Shown piece by piece: positions 10,234 through 22,166 of a DNA stretch of 64,000 nt. A program made the translations under genes and the position numbers. Under the pieces are notes generated by a model. That model saw only the letters and a program-made list of their open reading frames with translations. It ran no database searches and was not told where the DNA came from. Source of the stretch: Alphaproteobacteria bacterium (GTDB lineage: Bacteria > Pseudomonadota > Alphaproteobacteria > Sphingomonadales > JAKSBY01); the NCBI GenBank assembly GCA_021774625.1, contig JAJFIV010000007.1, positions 62,001 to 126,000 on the forward strand, given 5' to 3'. Position 1 is the first letter of the stretch, and each line of letters begins with the position of its first letter.

Positions 10234-11643
10234 CTAAATATGAATAGGCCGGCCATGCACCGCTAGGGCGGCTTCCTTCATGGCTTCCGCTTCCGTCGGA
10301 TGGGCGTGACAGGTGAGCGCGATGTCCTCGGCGGTGGCGCCGAATTCCATGCCGAGAGCGGCTTCGGCGATCATGTTGCCGGCGTCCGACCCGATGATGT
10401 GAACGCCGAGCACCCGATCGGTCCTGGCATCGGCGAGGATTTTAACGAAACCTTCGGTATTGCCGTTGGCCTTGGCGCGGGCGTTGGCGGTGAAGGGAAA
10501 TTTTCCGGCCTTGTAGTCCACACCCGCCTCTTTCAGTTCCTCCTCCGTCTTTCCGACTGAAGCCACTTCCGGCATGGTATAGACCACCGCCGGGATTACG
10601 TCATGGTTCACCTGACCCACTTCGCCGGCGATATTTTCGGCACAGGCGACGCCTTCATCTTCCGCCTTGTGGGCCAGCATCGGGCCTTCGATCACATCGC
10701 CGATGGCCCAGATGCCGGGCACACTGGTCTGGAAATTATGATCAACCTTGACCCGGCCGCGCTCATCCAGTTCGACGCCAGCCTTATCAAGGCCGAGCGC
10801 CTCGGTATAGGGGAAGCGGCCGATAGAAAGCAGCACCACATCGCATTTGATTTCTTCCCGATCGCCGCCCTTGGCGGGTTCGACCACGACCGTGACCCCG
10901 GTCTTGGTGGATTTTGCTTCGACAACCTTGGTTGAGGTTTTGATCTCGAACCCCTGTTTTTTAAGGACGCGTGCAAAGTTTTTGCCGACTTCCTGATCAA
11001 GGCCCGGGGTTATGCGGTCGAGAAATTCGACAACGGTCACGTCGGCGCCGAGCCGCCGCCAGACCGAGCCCATTTCAAGGCCGATATAGCCGCCGCCAAT
11101 CACCACCAGATGCTTTGGAACCTTGGCAAGGGCAAGCGCGCCGGTGGAGGATACAATCTTTTTCTCATCCACTTTCACACCGTCAAGCGGCGTCGAATCT
11201 GAACCGGTCGCGATGATAATATTTTTGGCTTTGAGGGTTTTTTTGCCGCCATCATTCAGCGCCACTTCGACCGTATTTTTCGCCGTGATAGTACCGGTAC
11301 CCGCGACATGCTCCACTTTGTTCTTCTTGAATAAAAAGGCGATGCCCTGGGTGAGGCTTGCGACCGTCTCATCCTTCTGCTTCATCATGGCTTTGAGATC
11401 GAGTTTGACATCAGATACTTTCACGCCAAAATTTTCCAGGCCATGTTTGGTATGATCATACAGTTCGGACGCATGAAGGAGCGCTTTCGAAGGGATACAG
11501 CCGATATTGAGGCAGGTGCCGCCCAAGGTTTCGCGCTTCTCGACACAGGCTGTTTTCAGGCCCAGTTGCGCCGCCCGGATGGCCGCCACATACCCGCCGG
11601 GGCCCGCCCCGATCACCACAACATCAAAGCTTTGGTCGCTCAT
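10234..11643 (-). CDS. lpdA: Dihydrolipoyl dehydrogenase (E3)
   Basis: FAD-containing E3 subunit that reoxidises dihydrolipoamide with NAD+, here serving the 2-oxoglutarate dehydrogenase complex. From the ATG at 11643 (GGGAA seven bases upstream) it is 469 residues. FAD Rossmann GAGPGGY is at residues 12-18, the redox pair C44/C49 in GGTCLNIGCIPSK, the NAD-binding GGGYIGLE in mid-protein, and the C-terminal HAHPTEAE with catalytic H448/E453. Two codons further upstream a TTG is open but not needed. Last gene of the mdh-sucCDAB-lpd operon, 49 bases after sucB. Confidence 0.97.
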   Translation of the reverse strand: MSDQSFDVVVIGAGPGGYVAAIRAAQLGLKTACVEKRETLGGTCLNIGCIPSKALLHASELYDHTKHGLENFGVKVSDVKLDLKAMMKQKDETVASLTQGIAFLFKKNKVEHVAGTGTITAKNTVEVALNDGGKKTLKAKNIIIATGSDSTPLDGVKVDEKKIVSSTGALALAKVPKHLVVIGGGYIGLEMGSVWRRLGADVTVVEFLDRITPGLDQEVGKNFARVLKKQGFEIKTSTKVVEAKSTKTGVTVVVEPAKGGDREEIKCDVVLLSIGRFPYTEALGLDKAGVELDERGRVKVDHNFQTSVPGIWAIGDVIEGPMLAHKAEDEGVACAENIAGEVGQVNHDVIPAVVYTMPEVASVGKTEEELKEAGVDYKAGKFPFTANARAKANGNTEGFVKILADARTDRVLGVHIIGSDAGNMIAEAALGMEFGATAEDIALTCHAHPTEAEAMKEAALAVHGRPIHI

Positions 11644-11692
11644 GTTCAATTCCCGTTTTCACTCTGTTTCCGCTTGATAGTCTCTTATCGCC

Positions 11693-12916
11693 CTAAAGGT
11701 CCAGCAAAAGCCGCTCCGGTTCTTCAATACAATCCTTAACCCGCACCAGGAAGGTCACCGCTTCGCGCCCGTCAACGATCCGATGGTCATATGACAGCGC
11801 CAGATACATCATGGGTCTGATTACAATTTCGCCGTTGATCGCCACCGGCCGTTCCTGAATTTTATGCATGCCCAATATGCCCGATTGCGGCGGGTTAAGA
11901 ATGGGGGCGGACATCAGGGAACCGAACACCCCGCCATTGGAAATGGTGAAGGTGCCGCCGGTCATTTCATCGATGGTCAGCTTGCCGTCCCGCGCCTTGA
12001 GGCCCATATTAACAATGGTTTTTTCCAGTTCGGCGAAACTCAGATGATCCGCGTCACGCACGACGGGAACCACAAGGCCGGAAGGGGCGCTGACCGCCAC
12101 GCCGATATCATAATGATTTTTATAAACGATATCGTCCCCGTCAATTTCCGCATTAACCGCCGGAATTTCCTTCAGCGCATGAACGCAGGCCTTGGTGAAG
12201 AAAGACATGAAGCCAAGCTTTACGCCGTGTTTTCTTTCAAACTGCTCCTTAAAGCGGCTGCGGGTCTCCATCACCGCTGTCATGTCCGCTTCATTGAACG
12301 TGGTAAGCAGGGCTGCCGTGTTCTGGGCGTCCTTCAGCCGTTCGGCAATCCGTTTTCTGAGCCGCGACATCGGCACCCGCTCTTCCCGCGGACCGGTATC
12401 GCGCTGGATAGATGCCGGCGGCGCAGCCGATGGGGCGCCGCCTTCCACCACCTTCATCACATCTTCCTTGGTGATGCGCCCATCCTTGCCGGTGCCGGAA
12501 ATATTGGCGGGATCGAGATCGTGCTCGGTAATGAGCTTGCGGACTGCCGGCGACAGGGGTTGATCGGAAGAGGCCGCTTTGGCCGGGGCTTTTTCCTTGG
12601 CCTTCGCAGGCGCCGCTTTTTCGCCCGGTTTTTCTTCCTGTTTTTCTTCCGTCTTGGCGGGTCCCGCTGAAGCCTCGGCAGAGGGGTCAATCCTGGCAAT
12701 CACCGCCCCCACCTCAACCGTATCACCTTCGCCGGCAAGGAGTTCCGTAAGAACCCCGGCGGATGGCGCATTGACCTCCATCGCCACCTTGTCGGTTTCC
12801 AATTCAGCGATGGGCTCATCCTGTTTGACGGCCTCGCCCTTCTGTTTGAACCATCTGCCAATGGTGGCTTCGGTGATGGATTCACCTAATTGCGGAACTT
12901 TGACATCTTCAGCCAT
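11693..12916 (-). CDS. odhB: 2-oxoglutarate dehydrogenase E2, dihydrolipoyl succinyltransferase
   Basis: Core acyltransferase that moves the succinyl group from lipoamide to CoA. The 407-residue protein has one lipoyl domain with lipoyl-lysine K43 in [18 protein letters not shown] long Ala/Lys/Glu/Pro-rich linker covers about residues 80-118. A peripheral-subunit-binding domain follows at about 118-155 ([18 protein letters not shown]). The C-terminal catalytic domain has H378 and D382 in [14 protein letters not shown] single lipoyl domain and the [10 protein letters not shown] form distinguish it from pyruvate dehydrogenase E2. It lies between sucA (23 bases) and lpd. Confidence 0.97.
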   Translation of the reverse strand: MAEDVKVPQLGESITEATIGRWFKQKGEAVKQDEPIAELETDKVAMEVNAPSAGVLTELLAGEGDTVEVGAVIARIDPSAEASAGPAKTEEKQEEKPGEKAAPAKAKEKAPAKAASSDQPLSPAVRKLITEHDLDPANISGTGKDGRITKEDVMKVVEGGAPSAAPPASIQRDTGPREERVPMSRLRKRIAERLKDAQNTAALLTTFNEADMTAVMETRSRFKEQFERKHGVKLGFMSFFTKACVHALKEIPAVNAEIDGDDIVYKNHYDIGVAVSAPSGLVVPVVRDADHLSFAELEKTIVNMGLKARDGKLTIDEMTGGTFTISNGGVFGSLMSAPILNPPQSGILGMHKIQERPVAINGEIVIRPMMYLALSYDHRIVDGREAVTFLVRVKDCIEEPERLLLDL

Positions 12917-12939
12917 GAGGGCGGCTCCAAAAATTGGGG

Positions 12940-15852
12940 TTAAAGGGTTAGGGCTTTATCAACCAGTTCAGTCTGTTGCGCGGCATGTCTTGAGGCGAGG
13001 CCCGTCGCGGTGGACGCACTCGAAAGCCGTCCGGCATATTTGGCCCGCTTGGGCTTTAACTCGGTTTTGCGTAAAAGAGATTCGATCCGGTCTTCAATAA
13101 AGCCCCAGGCGCCCATATTGCGTGGCTCTTCCTGACACCAGACAATGGTTTCCAGATTCTTAAACCGGGCCAGTTCCTTGGTCAGCGGCTGTTTGGGGAA
13201 GGGATAAAGCTGTTCGACACGCAGGATTTGCGTATCGGCAAGTTCCCGTTTGTTCCGTTCCTCAAACAGGTCATAATAAACTTTTCCGGTACAGAGAATG
13301 ACGCGGGTGATTTTGTCATCCGTATTCAGTTTGATTGCCGCCTTGGGATCGGTTTGCGCATCGTCCCACAGCACCCGGTGGAATTCGGTCTTGGGACCCA
13401 TTTCGCTGAGCTTGGAGACCGCCAGTTTATGGCGCAGCAGTGATTTCGGCGTCATCAGGATCAGTGGTTTGCGGAAGGTGCGGTGCACCTGACGGCGCAG
13501 AATATGAAAATAGTTGGCCGGTGTCGTACAGTTGGCAACCTGAAAATTATCTTCGGCGCATAATTGCAAAAAACGTTCCAGCCGGGCCGACGAATGTTCC
13601 GGCCCCTGCCCCTCATAACCATGGGGCAGCAACACCACAAGGCCGCTCATGCGCAGCCATTTAGCCTCGCCCGAGGAAATAAACTGATCGAAAATCACCT
13701 GAGCGCCATTGGCGAAGTCGCCAAACTGCGCTTCCCACAGGACCAGTTCATCGGGTTCGGCAAGGCTGTAGCCATATTCGAAACCAAGCACACCTGCTTC
13801 GGACAGGGGGCTGTCGAGAACGTCGAACCGGGCGCTATCGGGCAGGTTATCGAGCGGGACATAACGGTCTTCCGTTTTCTGATCGACAAAAACCGAATGA
13901 CGCTGGCTGAAGGTGCCGCGTCCGGAATCCTGACCGGAGAGCCGCACCCGGTTGCCCTCTGTCAGCAGCGTGCCGAAAGCAAGCGCTTCTGCGGTCGTCC
14001 AGTCAATCCTCTTGCCGCTTTTCAGCGCTTCGGCTTTCTGATCCAGAACCCGGCCTAATGTGCGGTGGATGTTAAAGCCGTCCGGAACGGTCGTCAGAAT
14101 TTTTCCGATATCCCGCAGCTTTTTCAGGGTTGCCCCGGTGCTGGCGCGGCGGATTTCACCCTTTGCTTCGGAAAGCCCCGACCAGCGGCCTTCCAGCCAG
14201 TCCGCCCGGTTGGGTTTATAGGCCTGAGCCGCCTCGAAATCACTGTTTAGAATATCAAGGAAATCCTGCTCCATCTTGGCGAAGCTTTGATCGGTGATCA
14301 GATCTTCCTGTTTCAGTCGGTCGCGATAAATGGCCAGAGCCGTGGGGTGCTCTTTGATCGCTTTATACATCAAAGGCTGGGTAAAGGCCGGCTCATCCGA
14401 TTCGTTATGACCGAAGCGGCGGTAACAGAACATGTCGATCACCACATCCTTCTTAAAAGTCTGACGGAACTCGGTGGCCAGTTTGGTCACAAAAACCACA
14501 GCTTCCGGATCGTCGCCATTGACGTGAAAGATGGGGGCCTGAACAAATTTCGCCATATCGGACGGATAGGGCGAAGACCGCGAATATTGCGGACTGGTCG
14601 TGAAGCCGATCTGGTTATTGACAACGAAATGCATGGTCCCGCCTGTCTGATAGCCTTTCAGACCGGACAGCATGAAACACTCGGCCACCAGGCCCTGACC
14701 GGAAAAGGCCGCATCACCGTGCAGCAAAAGCGGCAGAACCTGGATTCTTTCGGTATCGCCATGAATGGTCTGTTTCGCCCGCACCTTGCCGATCACAACA
14801 GGGTCCACAGCCTCAAGATGCGACGGGTTTGCCGTCAGGGACAAATGCACCCGATTGCCATCAAACTCACGGTCAGACGAGGTTCCCAGATGATATTTCA
14901 CATCGCCGGAGCCGCCGATATCTTCCGGATTGGCAGACCCGCCATGGAATTCATGAAAGATGGCCTGAAAAGGCTTTCGCATGACATTGGCAAGCACGCT
15001 CAGCCGTCCGCGATGCGGCATGCCAATGACGATTTCCTTCAAGCCCATCTGGCCGCCGGTTTTGATGATCGCTTCCAGCGCCGGCACCATGGCCTCCCCG
15101 CCATCAAGGCCGAAGCGTTTGGTTCCGATATATTTTTTCCCAAGGAATTTTTCGAAATGCTCAGCCTCAGTCAGTTTTTGCAGGATGGCGAGCTTGCCTT
15201 CGGGCGTGAACTGGATATCCTTGCCCCTGCCTTCGATGCGGGACTGGATCCAGCCTTTGATATCCGGATCGTTGATATGCATGAATTCAACGCCGACTTT
15301 GCCGCAATAGGTGCTGCGGACAATCTCAAGAATTTCCCGGACGGTGGCAGTCTCCAGCCCCAGCACATTGTCGATATAAACCGGGCGGTCCATATCCTCT
15401 TCTTTGAAACCATAGCTTTCCGGCTCCAGTTCCGGATGCTGCGGGCGCTGCTCTAACCCCAGCGGGTCGAGGTCGGCAATCAGATGCCCCCGCACCCGAT
15501 AGGCGCGGATCATCATCAGAGCCCGAATGGAATCAATGGTTGCCGAGGGCACGGCCCCATCGGATACCGCCGGGGCTTTTTCCGTGACGCTCATCTGGGG
15601 CGCTGGGCTTCCGGCATCAAGCGCCGCCGTCAGTTCATCCACATCGCGCACTGGCCAGTCGGCCCGGCCCCAGGACGGGCCGGCCGCGCCATTGACAATG
15701 GCGCGGCCAACGCCATTTTCCAGCTTTTGGAAATAATCCCGCCAATCCGCTTCAACACTGTCGGGATTGTCCCGAAAGCGCGCATAGAGCGTTTCAATAT
15801 ACCCACTGGAAGAACCTGTGAGAAAAGTCGAGGGGTCGGTCCTTGTCGTCAT
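12940..15852 (-). CDS. sucA: 2-oxoglutarate dehydrogenase E1 component
   Basis: TPP-dependent decarboxylase committing 2-oxoglutarate to succinyl-CoA. From the ATG at 15852 it has 970 residues. The N-terminal E2-docking motif reads [34 protein letters not shown] and the TPP-binding [10 protein letters not shown] are followed by RYHLG-type and [19 protein letters not shown] blocks. The frame remains open to a GTG at 15894 that overlaps the sucD stop (GTGA), and an AGGAGG lies in between but too far from the ATG, so the exact start is not settled. I chose ATG because [13 protein letters not shown] matches the usual N end. Confidence 0.95.
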   Translation of the reverse strand: MTTRTDPSTFLTGSSSGYIETLYARFRDNPDSVEADWRDYFQKLENGVGRAIVNGAAGPSWGRADWPVRDVDELTAALDAGSPAPQMSVTEKAPAVSDGAVPSATIDSIRALMMIRAYRVRGHLIADLDPLGLEQRPQHPELEPESYGFKEEDMDRPVYIDNVLGLETATVREILEIVRSTYCGKVGVEFMHINDPDIKGWIQSRIEGRGKDIQFTPEGKLAILQKLTEAEHFEKFLGKKYIGTKRFGLDGGEAMVPALEAIIKTGGQMGLKEIVIGMPHRGRLSVLANVMRKPFQAIFHEFHGGSANPEDIGGSGDVKYHLGTSSDREFDGNRVHLSLTANPSHLEAVDPVVIGKVRAKQTIHGDTERIQVLPLLLHGDAAFSGQGLVAECFMLSGLKGYQTGGTMHFVVNNQIGFTTSPQYSRSSPYPSDMAKFVQAPIFHVNGDDPEAVVFVTKLATEFRQTFKKDVVIDMFCYRRFGHNESDEPAFTQPLMYKAIKEHPTALAIYRDRLKQEDLITDQSFAKMEQDFLDILNSDFEAAQAYKPNRADWLEGRWSGLSEAKGEIRRASTGATLKKLRDIGKILTTVPDGFNIHRTLGRVLDQKAEALKSGKRIDWTTAEALAFGTLLTEGNRVRLSGQDSGRGTFSQRHSVFVDQKTEDRYVPLDNLPDSARFDVLDSPLSEAGVLGFEYGYSLAEPDELVLWEAQFGDFANGAQVIFDQFISSGEAKWLRMSGLVVLLPHGYEGQGPEHSSARLERFLQLCAEDNFQVANCTTPANYFHILRRQVHRTFRKPLILMTPKSLLRHKLAVSKLSEMGPKTEFHRVLWDDAQTDPKAAIKLNTDDKITRVILCTGKVYYDLFEERNKRELADTQILRVEQLYPFPKQPLTKELARFKNLETIVWCQEEPRNMGAWGFIEDRIESLLRKTELKPKRAKYAGRLSSASTATGLASRHAAQQTELVDKALTL

Positions 15853-15890
15853 ATCCGGTACGCGGGTCTTGGTCCGCGCCCTCCTGGGGG

Positions 15891-16766
15891 TCACCCTTTG
15901 AGTGTTTCTAACAGTGTCGTGCCAAGAGAAGCCGGTGAATCCGCGACCGCAATCCCGGCGCTTTTCATGGCTTCGATTTTGTCTTCGGCCCCCCCCTTGC
16001 CGCCAGAAACAATAGCACCGGCATGACCCATGGTGCGACCCTTGGGTGCGGTGCGGCCGGCGACAAAACCCACTACCGGTTTTTTCACCAATGAATTTTT
16101 CAGGAAATCCGCCGCATCTTCTTCCGCCGCGCCGCCGATTTCGCCGATCATGACAATGCTTTCCGTCTCATCGTCCGCAAGGAACATATCCAGCACGTCG
16201 ATGAAATTGGTGCCGTTGACCGGATCGCCGCCAATGCCGACACAGGAACTTTGGCCAAGGCCCACCGCCGTTGTCTGGGCGACCGCCTCATAGGTGAGTG
16301 TGCCCGAGCGGGAAACGATCCCCACCGAGCCCTTGCGGTGGATATGGCCGGGCATGATGCCGATCTTGCATTCATCGGGCGTAATCACGCCGGGGCAGTT
16401 GGGACCGACAAGCCGGGTGCCGGATTGGGCCAGCGCCCGTTTGACTTTCACCATGTCAAGCACCGGAATGCCTTCGGTGATGCAAACCACCAGCGGGATT
16501 TCCGCATCAATCGCTTCCAGAATGGCGTCCGCCGCGAATGGCGGCGGCACGTAAATCACGGACGCATCGGCGCCGGTTTTTTCTTTAGCGTCATAGACGG
16601 TGTCGAAGACCGGCAAATCAAGATGGGTTGATCCACCCTTGCCCGGCGTTACACCGCCTACCATTTTGGTGCCGTAAGCAATCGCCTGTTCCGAATGAAA
16701 CGTGCCCTGCGATCCGGTAAAACCCTGGCAGATAACCTTGGTATTTTTATTAACAAGAATGGACAT
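15891..16766 (-). CDS. sucD: Succinyl-CoA synthetase alpha subunit
   Basis: Subunit carrying the phosphohistidine in the substrate-level phosphorylation step of the TCA cycle. The 291-residue protein begins [21 protein letters not shown] (CoA-binding Rossmann domain). [10 protein letters not shown] is in mid-protein and the phosphorylated H248 lies in [14 protein letters not shown]. Length and order are normal. It begins on the base directly after the sucC stop with no gap, so the two subunits are coupled. Confidence 0.98.
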   Translation of the reverse strand: MSILVNKNTKVICQGFTGSQGTFHSEQAIAYGTKMVGGVTPGKGGSTHLDLPVFDTVYDAKEKTGADASVIYVPPPFAADAILEAIDAEIPLVVCITEGIPVLDMVKVKRALAQSGTRLVGPNCPGVITPDECKIGIMPGHIHRKGSVGIVSRSGTLTYEAVAQTTAVGLGQSSCVGIGGDPVNGTNFIDVLDMFLADDETESIVMIGEIGGAAEEDAADFLKNSLVKKPVVGFVAGRTAPKGRTMGHAGAIVSGGKGGAEDKIEAMKSAGIAVADSPASLGTTLLETLKG

Positions 16767-17936
16767 TTACCGGGCCTCCTTCACGGCTTTCACGACCTTT
16801 TCCGCCGCATCATTGAGATCATCGGCGGAAATGATCGGCAGGCCGCTTTCGGCGAGGATCGTTTTGCCCTTTTCCACATTGGTGCCTTCGAGCCGCACCA
16901 CCAGGGGCACGGAAAGCTGCACTTCGCGGGCCGCTGTGACAATGCCCTCGGCAATCACGTCGCAGCGCATGATGCCGCCGAAAATATTCACCAGAATGCC
17001 GTCCACATTGTCATCCGAGAGGATAATCTTGAAGGCTTCCGTTACTTTTTCCGTAGTCGCGCCGCCGCCGACATCCAGGAAGTTGGCGGGTGCAGCGCCT
17101 TTCAACTTGATGATATCCATGGTCGCCATGGCGAGCCCGGCGCCATTGACCATGCAGCCGATATTGCCGTCGAGCTTGACATAATTCAGATCATATTTGC
17201 CCGCCCGGACTTCCATCGGGTCCTCTTCCGTTTCGTCCCGGAGTTCGGCCACATCCGGATGGCGGAACAGGGCGTTATTATCGAAAGACATTTTGGCATC
17301 CAGCAGGACAACATCGCCGGCCTTGGTGACCACCAGCGGATTGATTTCAATCAGACTGGCGTCAAGACCGACAAAGGCGTCATAAAGTGATTTCAGCACT
17401 TTCATGCCCGCTTTTGCTGTGGCACCCTCAAGACCGAGGCCAAAAGCCAGCCGCCGCATGTGAAAGGGCATCAGACCGGTCGCGGGATCCACGGTGATGG
17501 TGACGATCTTGTCCGGCGTTTTTTCGGCGACTTCCTCAATATCCATGCCACCTTCGGTCGACGCCATAATGGCGATACGGCTTGATTCCCGGTCCAGCAG
17601 AAAGCTGAGATAAAGTTCGCGGTCAATGGCGCAGCCATCTTCTATATAGACGCGGCCGACTTTTTTACCGCCAGGTCCGGTCTGCGGGGTCACCAGATCC
17701 ATGCCGATGATCCGGGACGCGGTTTCGCGGAGTTCATCGATGGATTTCACCACCTTGACACCGCCGCCCTTGCCACGGCCGCCCGCATGGATTTGCGCTT
17801 TCACGACCCAGACCGGGCCGCCCAGTGCCTCACCTTGTTTGACCGCTTCGTCCGCGGTGTAGGCCACACCGCCCTTGAGAACCGGCGCGCCATATTTGGC
17901 AAGCAGCCCCTTTGCCTGATATTCATGTATATTCAT
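16767..17936 (-). CDS. sucC: Succinyl-CoA synthetase beta subunit
   Basis: ATP-grasp subunit that binds nucleotide and, with SucD, converts succinyl-CoA to succinate. The 389-residue protein begins [19 protein letters not shown], with [14 protein letters not shown] in the ATP-grasp domain and the C-terminal CoA-ligase domain [17 protein letters not shown]. Standard length. It is 67 bases downstream of mdh in the same operon; that spacer has no strong terminator. Confidence 0.98.
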   Translation of the reverse strand: MNIHEYQAKGLLAKYGAPVLKGGVAYTADEAVKQGEALGGPVWVVKAQIHAGGRGKGGGVKVVKSIDELRETASRIIGMDLVTPQTGPGGKKVGRVYIEDGCAIDRELYLSFLLDRESSRIAIMASTEGGMDIEEVAEKTPDKIVTITVDPATGLMPFHMRRLAFGLGLEGATAKAGMKVLKSLYDAFVGLDASLIEINPLVVTKAGDVVLLDAKMSFDNNALFRHPDVAELRDETEEDPMEVRAGKYDLNYVKLDGNIGCMVNGAGLAMATMDIIKLKGAAPANFLDVGGGATTEKVTEAFKIILSDDNVDGILVNIFGGIMRCDVIAEGIVTAAREVQLSVPLVVRLEGTNVEKGKTILAESGLPIISADDLNDAAEKVVKAVKEAR

Positions 17937-18003
17937 AAAACTGGGTCTTTCCTATTCCCCCGGTTTGTTGAACGGCACCGAATGGTTAATAAAATTGTTA
18001 AGA

Positions 18004-18969
<966 letters not shown>

Positions 18970-19102
18970 TCAACTCCAATGAGAAAAATGGATGCGTAAT
19001 ACGACTTAAAGGATTAGATCTGATATTTACCCCGGTTAGGTTAATAAGGCATTTAGCGCGGAATAGCCCATTTCGCAACTGATTCCAGCATTTCCCTTAT
19101 GA

Positions 19103-19126
19103 AAAATAGACAGGATTGTCTATTTT
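19103..19126 (-). terminator. Intrinsic terminator after zapE
   Basis: AAAATAGACA (19103-19112), loop GGAT, TGTCTATTTT (19117-19126) is a perfect 10-bp stem. On the minus strand the right-hand arm is followed by another T, giving TATTTTTC. It overlaps the zapE stop codon (19127-19125) and sits upstream of mdh, so it would end the gluQRS-to-zapE transcript and keep it from reading into the TCA operon. The stem is AU-rich and only moderately stable. Confidence 0.65.
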
Positions 19127-20336
19127 ATGCCTCAAGCCTGCCATGTCCGCGCTTGAGATAGTCTTCGGATTGCATTTCGATCAGCCGGGACGCGGTGCGG
19201 GCAAATTCGAAGGAGCCGTCGCCGGCAGGGTAAAGTTCTCCCGGCGGCGCCTCCGCCGAACAGATCAGTTTTACGCCATTTTCATAGAGGGCATCGATCA
19301 GGATGACGAACCGCTTGGCTTCATTGCGCATTTCCCGGGTCATTTTGGGGATGGCGACGATAAACACGGTGTGATAGCCCCGCGCGATGGCGAGATAGTC
19401 GGCGGCGCCCAGCGGATTGGCGCACAGCCGCTTGAAGGAAAAAACCGCAGCGCCCTTGGAGGCTTTGGGCACAAACAGCTTGCGGCCCTGCACCAGAATT
19501 TCCTCCGACGGCACGGTTTTGGGATCGCCCACATCCCGGTCGGTCAGCCGCCAGAAAGCTTCCCGCAATTGGTCCGTCGTTTCCCCATTTACCGGCACAT
19601 AATAGACCGGCAGACCCTTAAGGCGCTGCAACCGGTAATCCGTCGGCCCATTGAGCTCCACCACATCCATCTCATCCCGGATCAGACCGATAAAAGGCAA
19701 GAACAGCTCCCGGTTCAGCCCCCCCCGATAAAGGTCCTCCGGCAACCGGTTGGAGGTGCAGACGATCACTACCCCCCGGGCGAACAGTTCCCGGTAAAGC
19801 CTGCCCAGAATCATGGCATCGGCCACGTCCGAGACCTGAAATTCGTCAAAGCAGAGGAGCGTCGCCTCCTGCGCAATTTTGCGGGCCAGCGGCGGGATCG
19901 GGTCGTCCTCGCCCGCATGGCCGCCCCAATCGAGCCGCGCCTGCCCGTCCATTTTGCGCCAGGCGTGAATGCGGGCATGGCATTCCAGCATAAATTCATG
20001 AAAATGCACCCGGCGCTTGGCGCTGACCGGGGCTGACCGGAAAAACAAATCCATCAGCATGGATTTCCCGCGCCCGACATCGCCGTAAAGATAAAGTCCC
20101 CGCGGCGGTTTTTTTTGATCATTCCAGCTGAAAAGATTGGAAAGCCGCCAGGCGCGGATCGATGTCGAGGAAGAGCGAACCGACGGGTAGGAGCTCAAAG
20201 CCTCATGCAGCGCCTGTAATTTTTCAACCGCCGCTTCCTGAAACGGATCAGGCTTTAATTCCCTGGCGTTAATAAGCCGGGTATAAGCCTTTGCCGGGCT
20301 TTCGGGCGTTGATTGATCCTGGCCCTTAGTCGCCAT
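19125..20336 (-). CDS. zapE: AFG1-like ATPase / cell division protein ZapE
   Basis: P-loop ATPase of the AFG1/ZapE family, linked in E. coli to FtsZ-ring constriction and in mitochondria to respiratory-complex quality control. The 403-residue protein has Walker A in YGDVGRGKSMLMDLFF near residue 85, then HFHEFMLECHARIHAWR, and Walker B in LLCFDEFQVSDVADA. KRFVILIDALYENGVKL is near the C end. It lies 11 bases after the hydroxyacyl-CoA dehydrogenase gene. Placement beside mdh is common in alphaproteobacteria. Confidence 0.95.
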   Translation of the reverse strand: MATKGQDQSTPESPAKAYTRLINARELKPDPFQEAAVEKLQALHEALSSYPSVRSSSTSIRAWRLSNLFSWNDQKKPPRGLYLYGDVGRGKSMLMDLFFRSAPVSAKRRVHFHEFMLECHARIHAWRKMDGQARLDWGGHAGEDDPIPPLARKIAQEATLLCFDEFQVSDVADAMILGRLYRELFARGVVIVCTSNRLPEDLYRGGLNRELFLPFIGLIRDEMDVVELNGPTDYRLQRLKGLPVYYVPVNGETTDQLREAFWRLTDRDVGDPKTVPSEEILVQGRKLFVPKASKGAAVFSFKRLCANPLGAADYLAIARGYHTVFIVAIPKMTREMRNEAKRFVILIDALYENGVKLICSAEAPPGELYPAGDGSFEFARTASRLIEMQSEDYLKRGHGRLEA

Positions 20337-20347
20337 ATATGCCTCAA

Positions 20348-21220
20348 TTACCGTGTCGGCACTGGCTCATCGCCGGAATAATCGTAAAATCCGCGGCCGG
20401 CTTTGCGGCCAAGCCAGCCGGCTTCGACATATTTAACCAGCAGCGGACACGGCCGGTATTTGGAATCCGCAAGTCCGTCATGAAGCACCTGCATGATCGC
20501 GAGACAGGTGTCGAGGCCGATAAAATCCGCCAGCGTCAGCGGCCCCATGGGGTGGTTGGCGCCGAGCCGCATGGTGGTATCGATATCCTTGACCGTCCCC
20601 ACCCCTTCATAAAGCGTGTAAACAGCCTCATTGATCATGGGCATCAGGATGCGGTTGGCGATGAAACCGGGAAAATCTTCCGCCTGAACCGGGATTTTGC
20701 CGATTTTTTCGGTCAGCCCATAAATTGTCTCGAATGTATCATCATCGGTGGCGATGCCGCGGATCAGTTCCACCAGCGCCATGACAGGTACCGGATTCAT
20801 GAAATGCATGCCCATGAATTTTTCCGGCCGGTCGGTTTTGGACGCAAGCCGGGTGATGGAAATGGAGGACGTGTTGGAAGCGACCAAAGCGCTGCCCTTC
20901 AAGACCCTGCAAAGATTTTGCAGAATTTCGATTTTAACGGCTTCCTTTTCCGTCGCTGCTTCAATCACTAAATCCACATTCGACAGGCCGTCCATACCGC
21001 CCACCGGTGTGATCCGGGCCAATGCCGCATTTTTATCATCGGCGGACAGTTTTCCCTTATCCACCTGACGGCTCATGTTTTTATCGATGGCTTTCAGCCC
21101 GGCTTCGGCCCGCGCCAGCTCCACATCCATCAACACTACGTCATAGCCGTTTTGCACAAAAACATGGGCGATGCCGCTTCCCATCTGTCCGGCGCCTATA
21201 ACGCCTATCGTCTTGATCAT
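20348..21220 (-). CDS. hbd: 3-hydroxybutyryl-CoA dehydrogenase
   Basis: NAD(P)-dependent dehydrogenase interconverting 3-hydroxyacyl-CoA and 3-oxoacyl-CoA. The 290-residue single-function protein begins MIKTIGVIGAGQMGSGIAHV (Rossmann GxGxxG). The family block ASNTSSISITRLA and the catalytic His in MGMHFMNPVPVMALVE follow. The C-terminal helical dimer domain has GANHPMGPLTLADFIGLDTC. It sits 16 bases after etfA, which fits transfer of electrons from beta-oxidation. Preferred chain length cannot be read from the sequence. Confidence 0.95.
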   Translation of the reverse strand: MIKTIGVIGAGQMGSGIAHVFVQNGYDVVLMDVELARAEAGLKAIDKNMSRQVDKGKLSADDKNAALARITPVGGMDGLSNVDLVIEAATEKEAVKIEILQNLCRVLKGSALVASNTSSISITRLASKTDRPEKFMGMHFMNPVPVMALVELIRGIATDDDTFETIYGLTEKIGKIPVQAEDFPGFIANRILMPMINEAVYTLYEGVGTVKDIDTTMRLGANHPMGPLTLADFIGLDTCLAIMQVLHDGLADSKYRPCPLLVKYVEAGWLGRKAGRGFYDYSGDEPVPTR

Positions 21221-21236
21221 CTTTTACACTCTTTGC

Positions 21237-22166
21237 TTAAAACGCCTGTTCCAGTTTGGGCAGCGCATCAAACAGATCCGCCACCAGGCCATAATCGGCG
21301 ACCTGAAAGATCGGGGCTTCCTCATCCTTGTTGATGGCAACGATGATTTTGGAATCCTTCATGCCCGCCAGATGCTGAATGGCGCCGGAAATACCGACCG
21401 CAATATAAAGCTCTGGCGCCACGATCTTGCCGGTCTGACCGACCTGATAATCATTGGGCACGAAGCCGGCATCGACCGCCGCCCGGCTGGCGCCAATGGC
21501 CGCCCCGATTTTATCGGCGACCTTTTCGATGAGTGCGAAATTCTCGCCCGACCCCATACCGCGGCCACCGGAAATAATGATTTTCGCCGAGGTCAGTTCC
21601 GGCCGTTCCGATTCGGAAAGCTCCGCCCCGACAAATTCGGAATTGCCGGGATTTTCGGCGGCGGCAATGCTTTCAACATTCGCCGAACCGCCCTCGGACG
21701 CCGCAGCGGCGAAGGCTGTTGTCCGCACCGTGATAATTTTTTTGGCGTCCGACGACTGCACGGTCGCAATGGCGTTTCCGGCATAGATGGGCCGCTTGAA
21801 GGTGTCCGCATTTTCCACCGAAACAATGTCGGAAATCTGCGCCACATCCAAAAGGGCGGCAAGGCGGGGCATGATATTCTTGCCGGTCGTGGTTGCGGCG
21901 GCAAGAATGGCATCATAATCACCGGCGAGACCGGCCAGTAACGGTGCGATATTTTCCGCCAGCGCATGGGAATAGGCGGCATCCTCCGCGTGCAGCACTT
22001 TGGCCACACCGGCAACCTTCGCCGCCTGCTCGGCAACGGCGCCGGACCCCGAACCGGCGACCAGAAGATGGACATCGCCGCCCAAAGCGGCGGCTGCGGT
22101 GACCGCGTGAAGCGTTGCTTCTTTCAGACTTTCATTATCATGATCTGCAAGAACTAGGCTGGTCAT
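21237..22166 (-). CDS. etfA: Electron transfer flavoprotein alpha subunit
   Basis: FAD-binding subunit of ETF, which carries electrons from acyl-CoA dehydrogenases to the ETF:quinone oxidoreductase. The 309-residue protein has the N-terminal ETF domain and the C-terminal FAD domain. That domain shows SGGRGMGSGENFALIE, GASRAAVDAGFVPNDYQVGQTG and ELYIAVGISGAIQHLAGMKD, the family's signature stretches. The etfB stop and the etfA start share one base (TGATG), so they are made at equal levels. Confidence 0.98.
   Translation of the reverse strand: MTSLVLADHDNESLKEATLHAVTAAAALGGDVHLLVAGSGSGAVAEQAAKVAGVAKVLHAEDAAYSHALAENIAPLLAGLAGDYDAILAAATTTGKNIMPRLAALLDVAQISDIVSVENADTFKRPIYAGNAIATVQSSDAKKIITVRTTAFAAAASEGGSANVESIAAAENPGNSEFVGAELSESERPELTSAKIIISGGRGMGSGENFALIEKVADKIGAAIGASRAAVDAGFVPNDYQVGQTGKIVAPELYIAVGISGAIQHLAGMKDSKIIVAINKDEEAPIFQVADYGLVADLFDALPKLEQAF

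Noticed and set aside
14287-15456. A 389-codon open frame antisense to sucA.
   Set aside because: Overlaps a fully conserved E1 gene and has no recognisable motif or ribosome-binding site.
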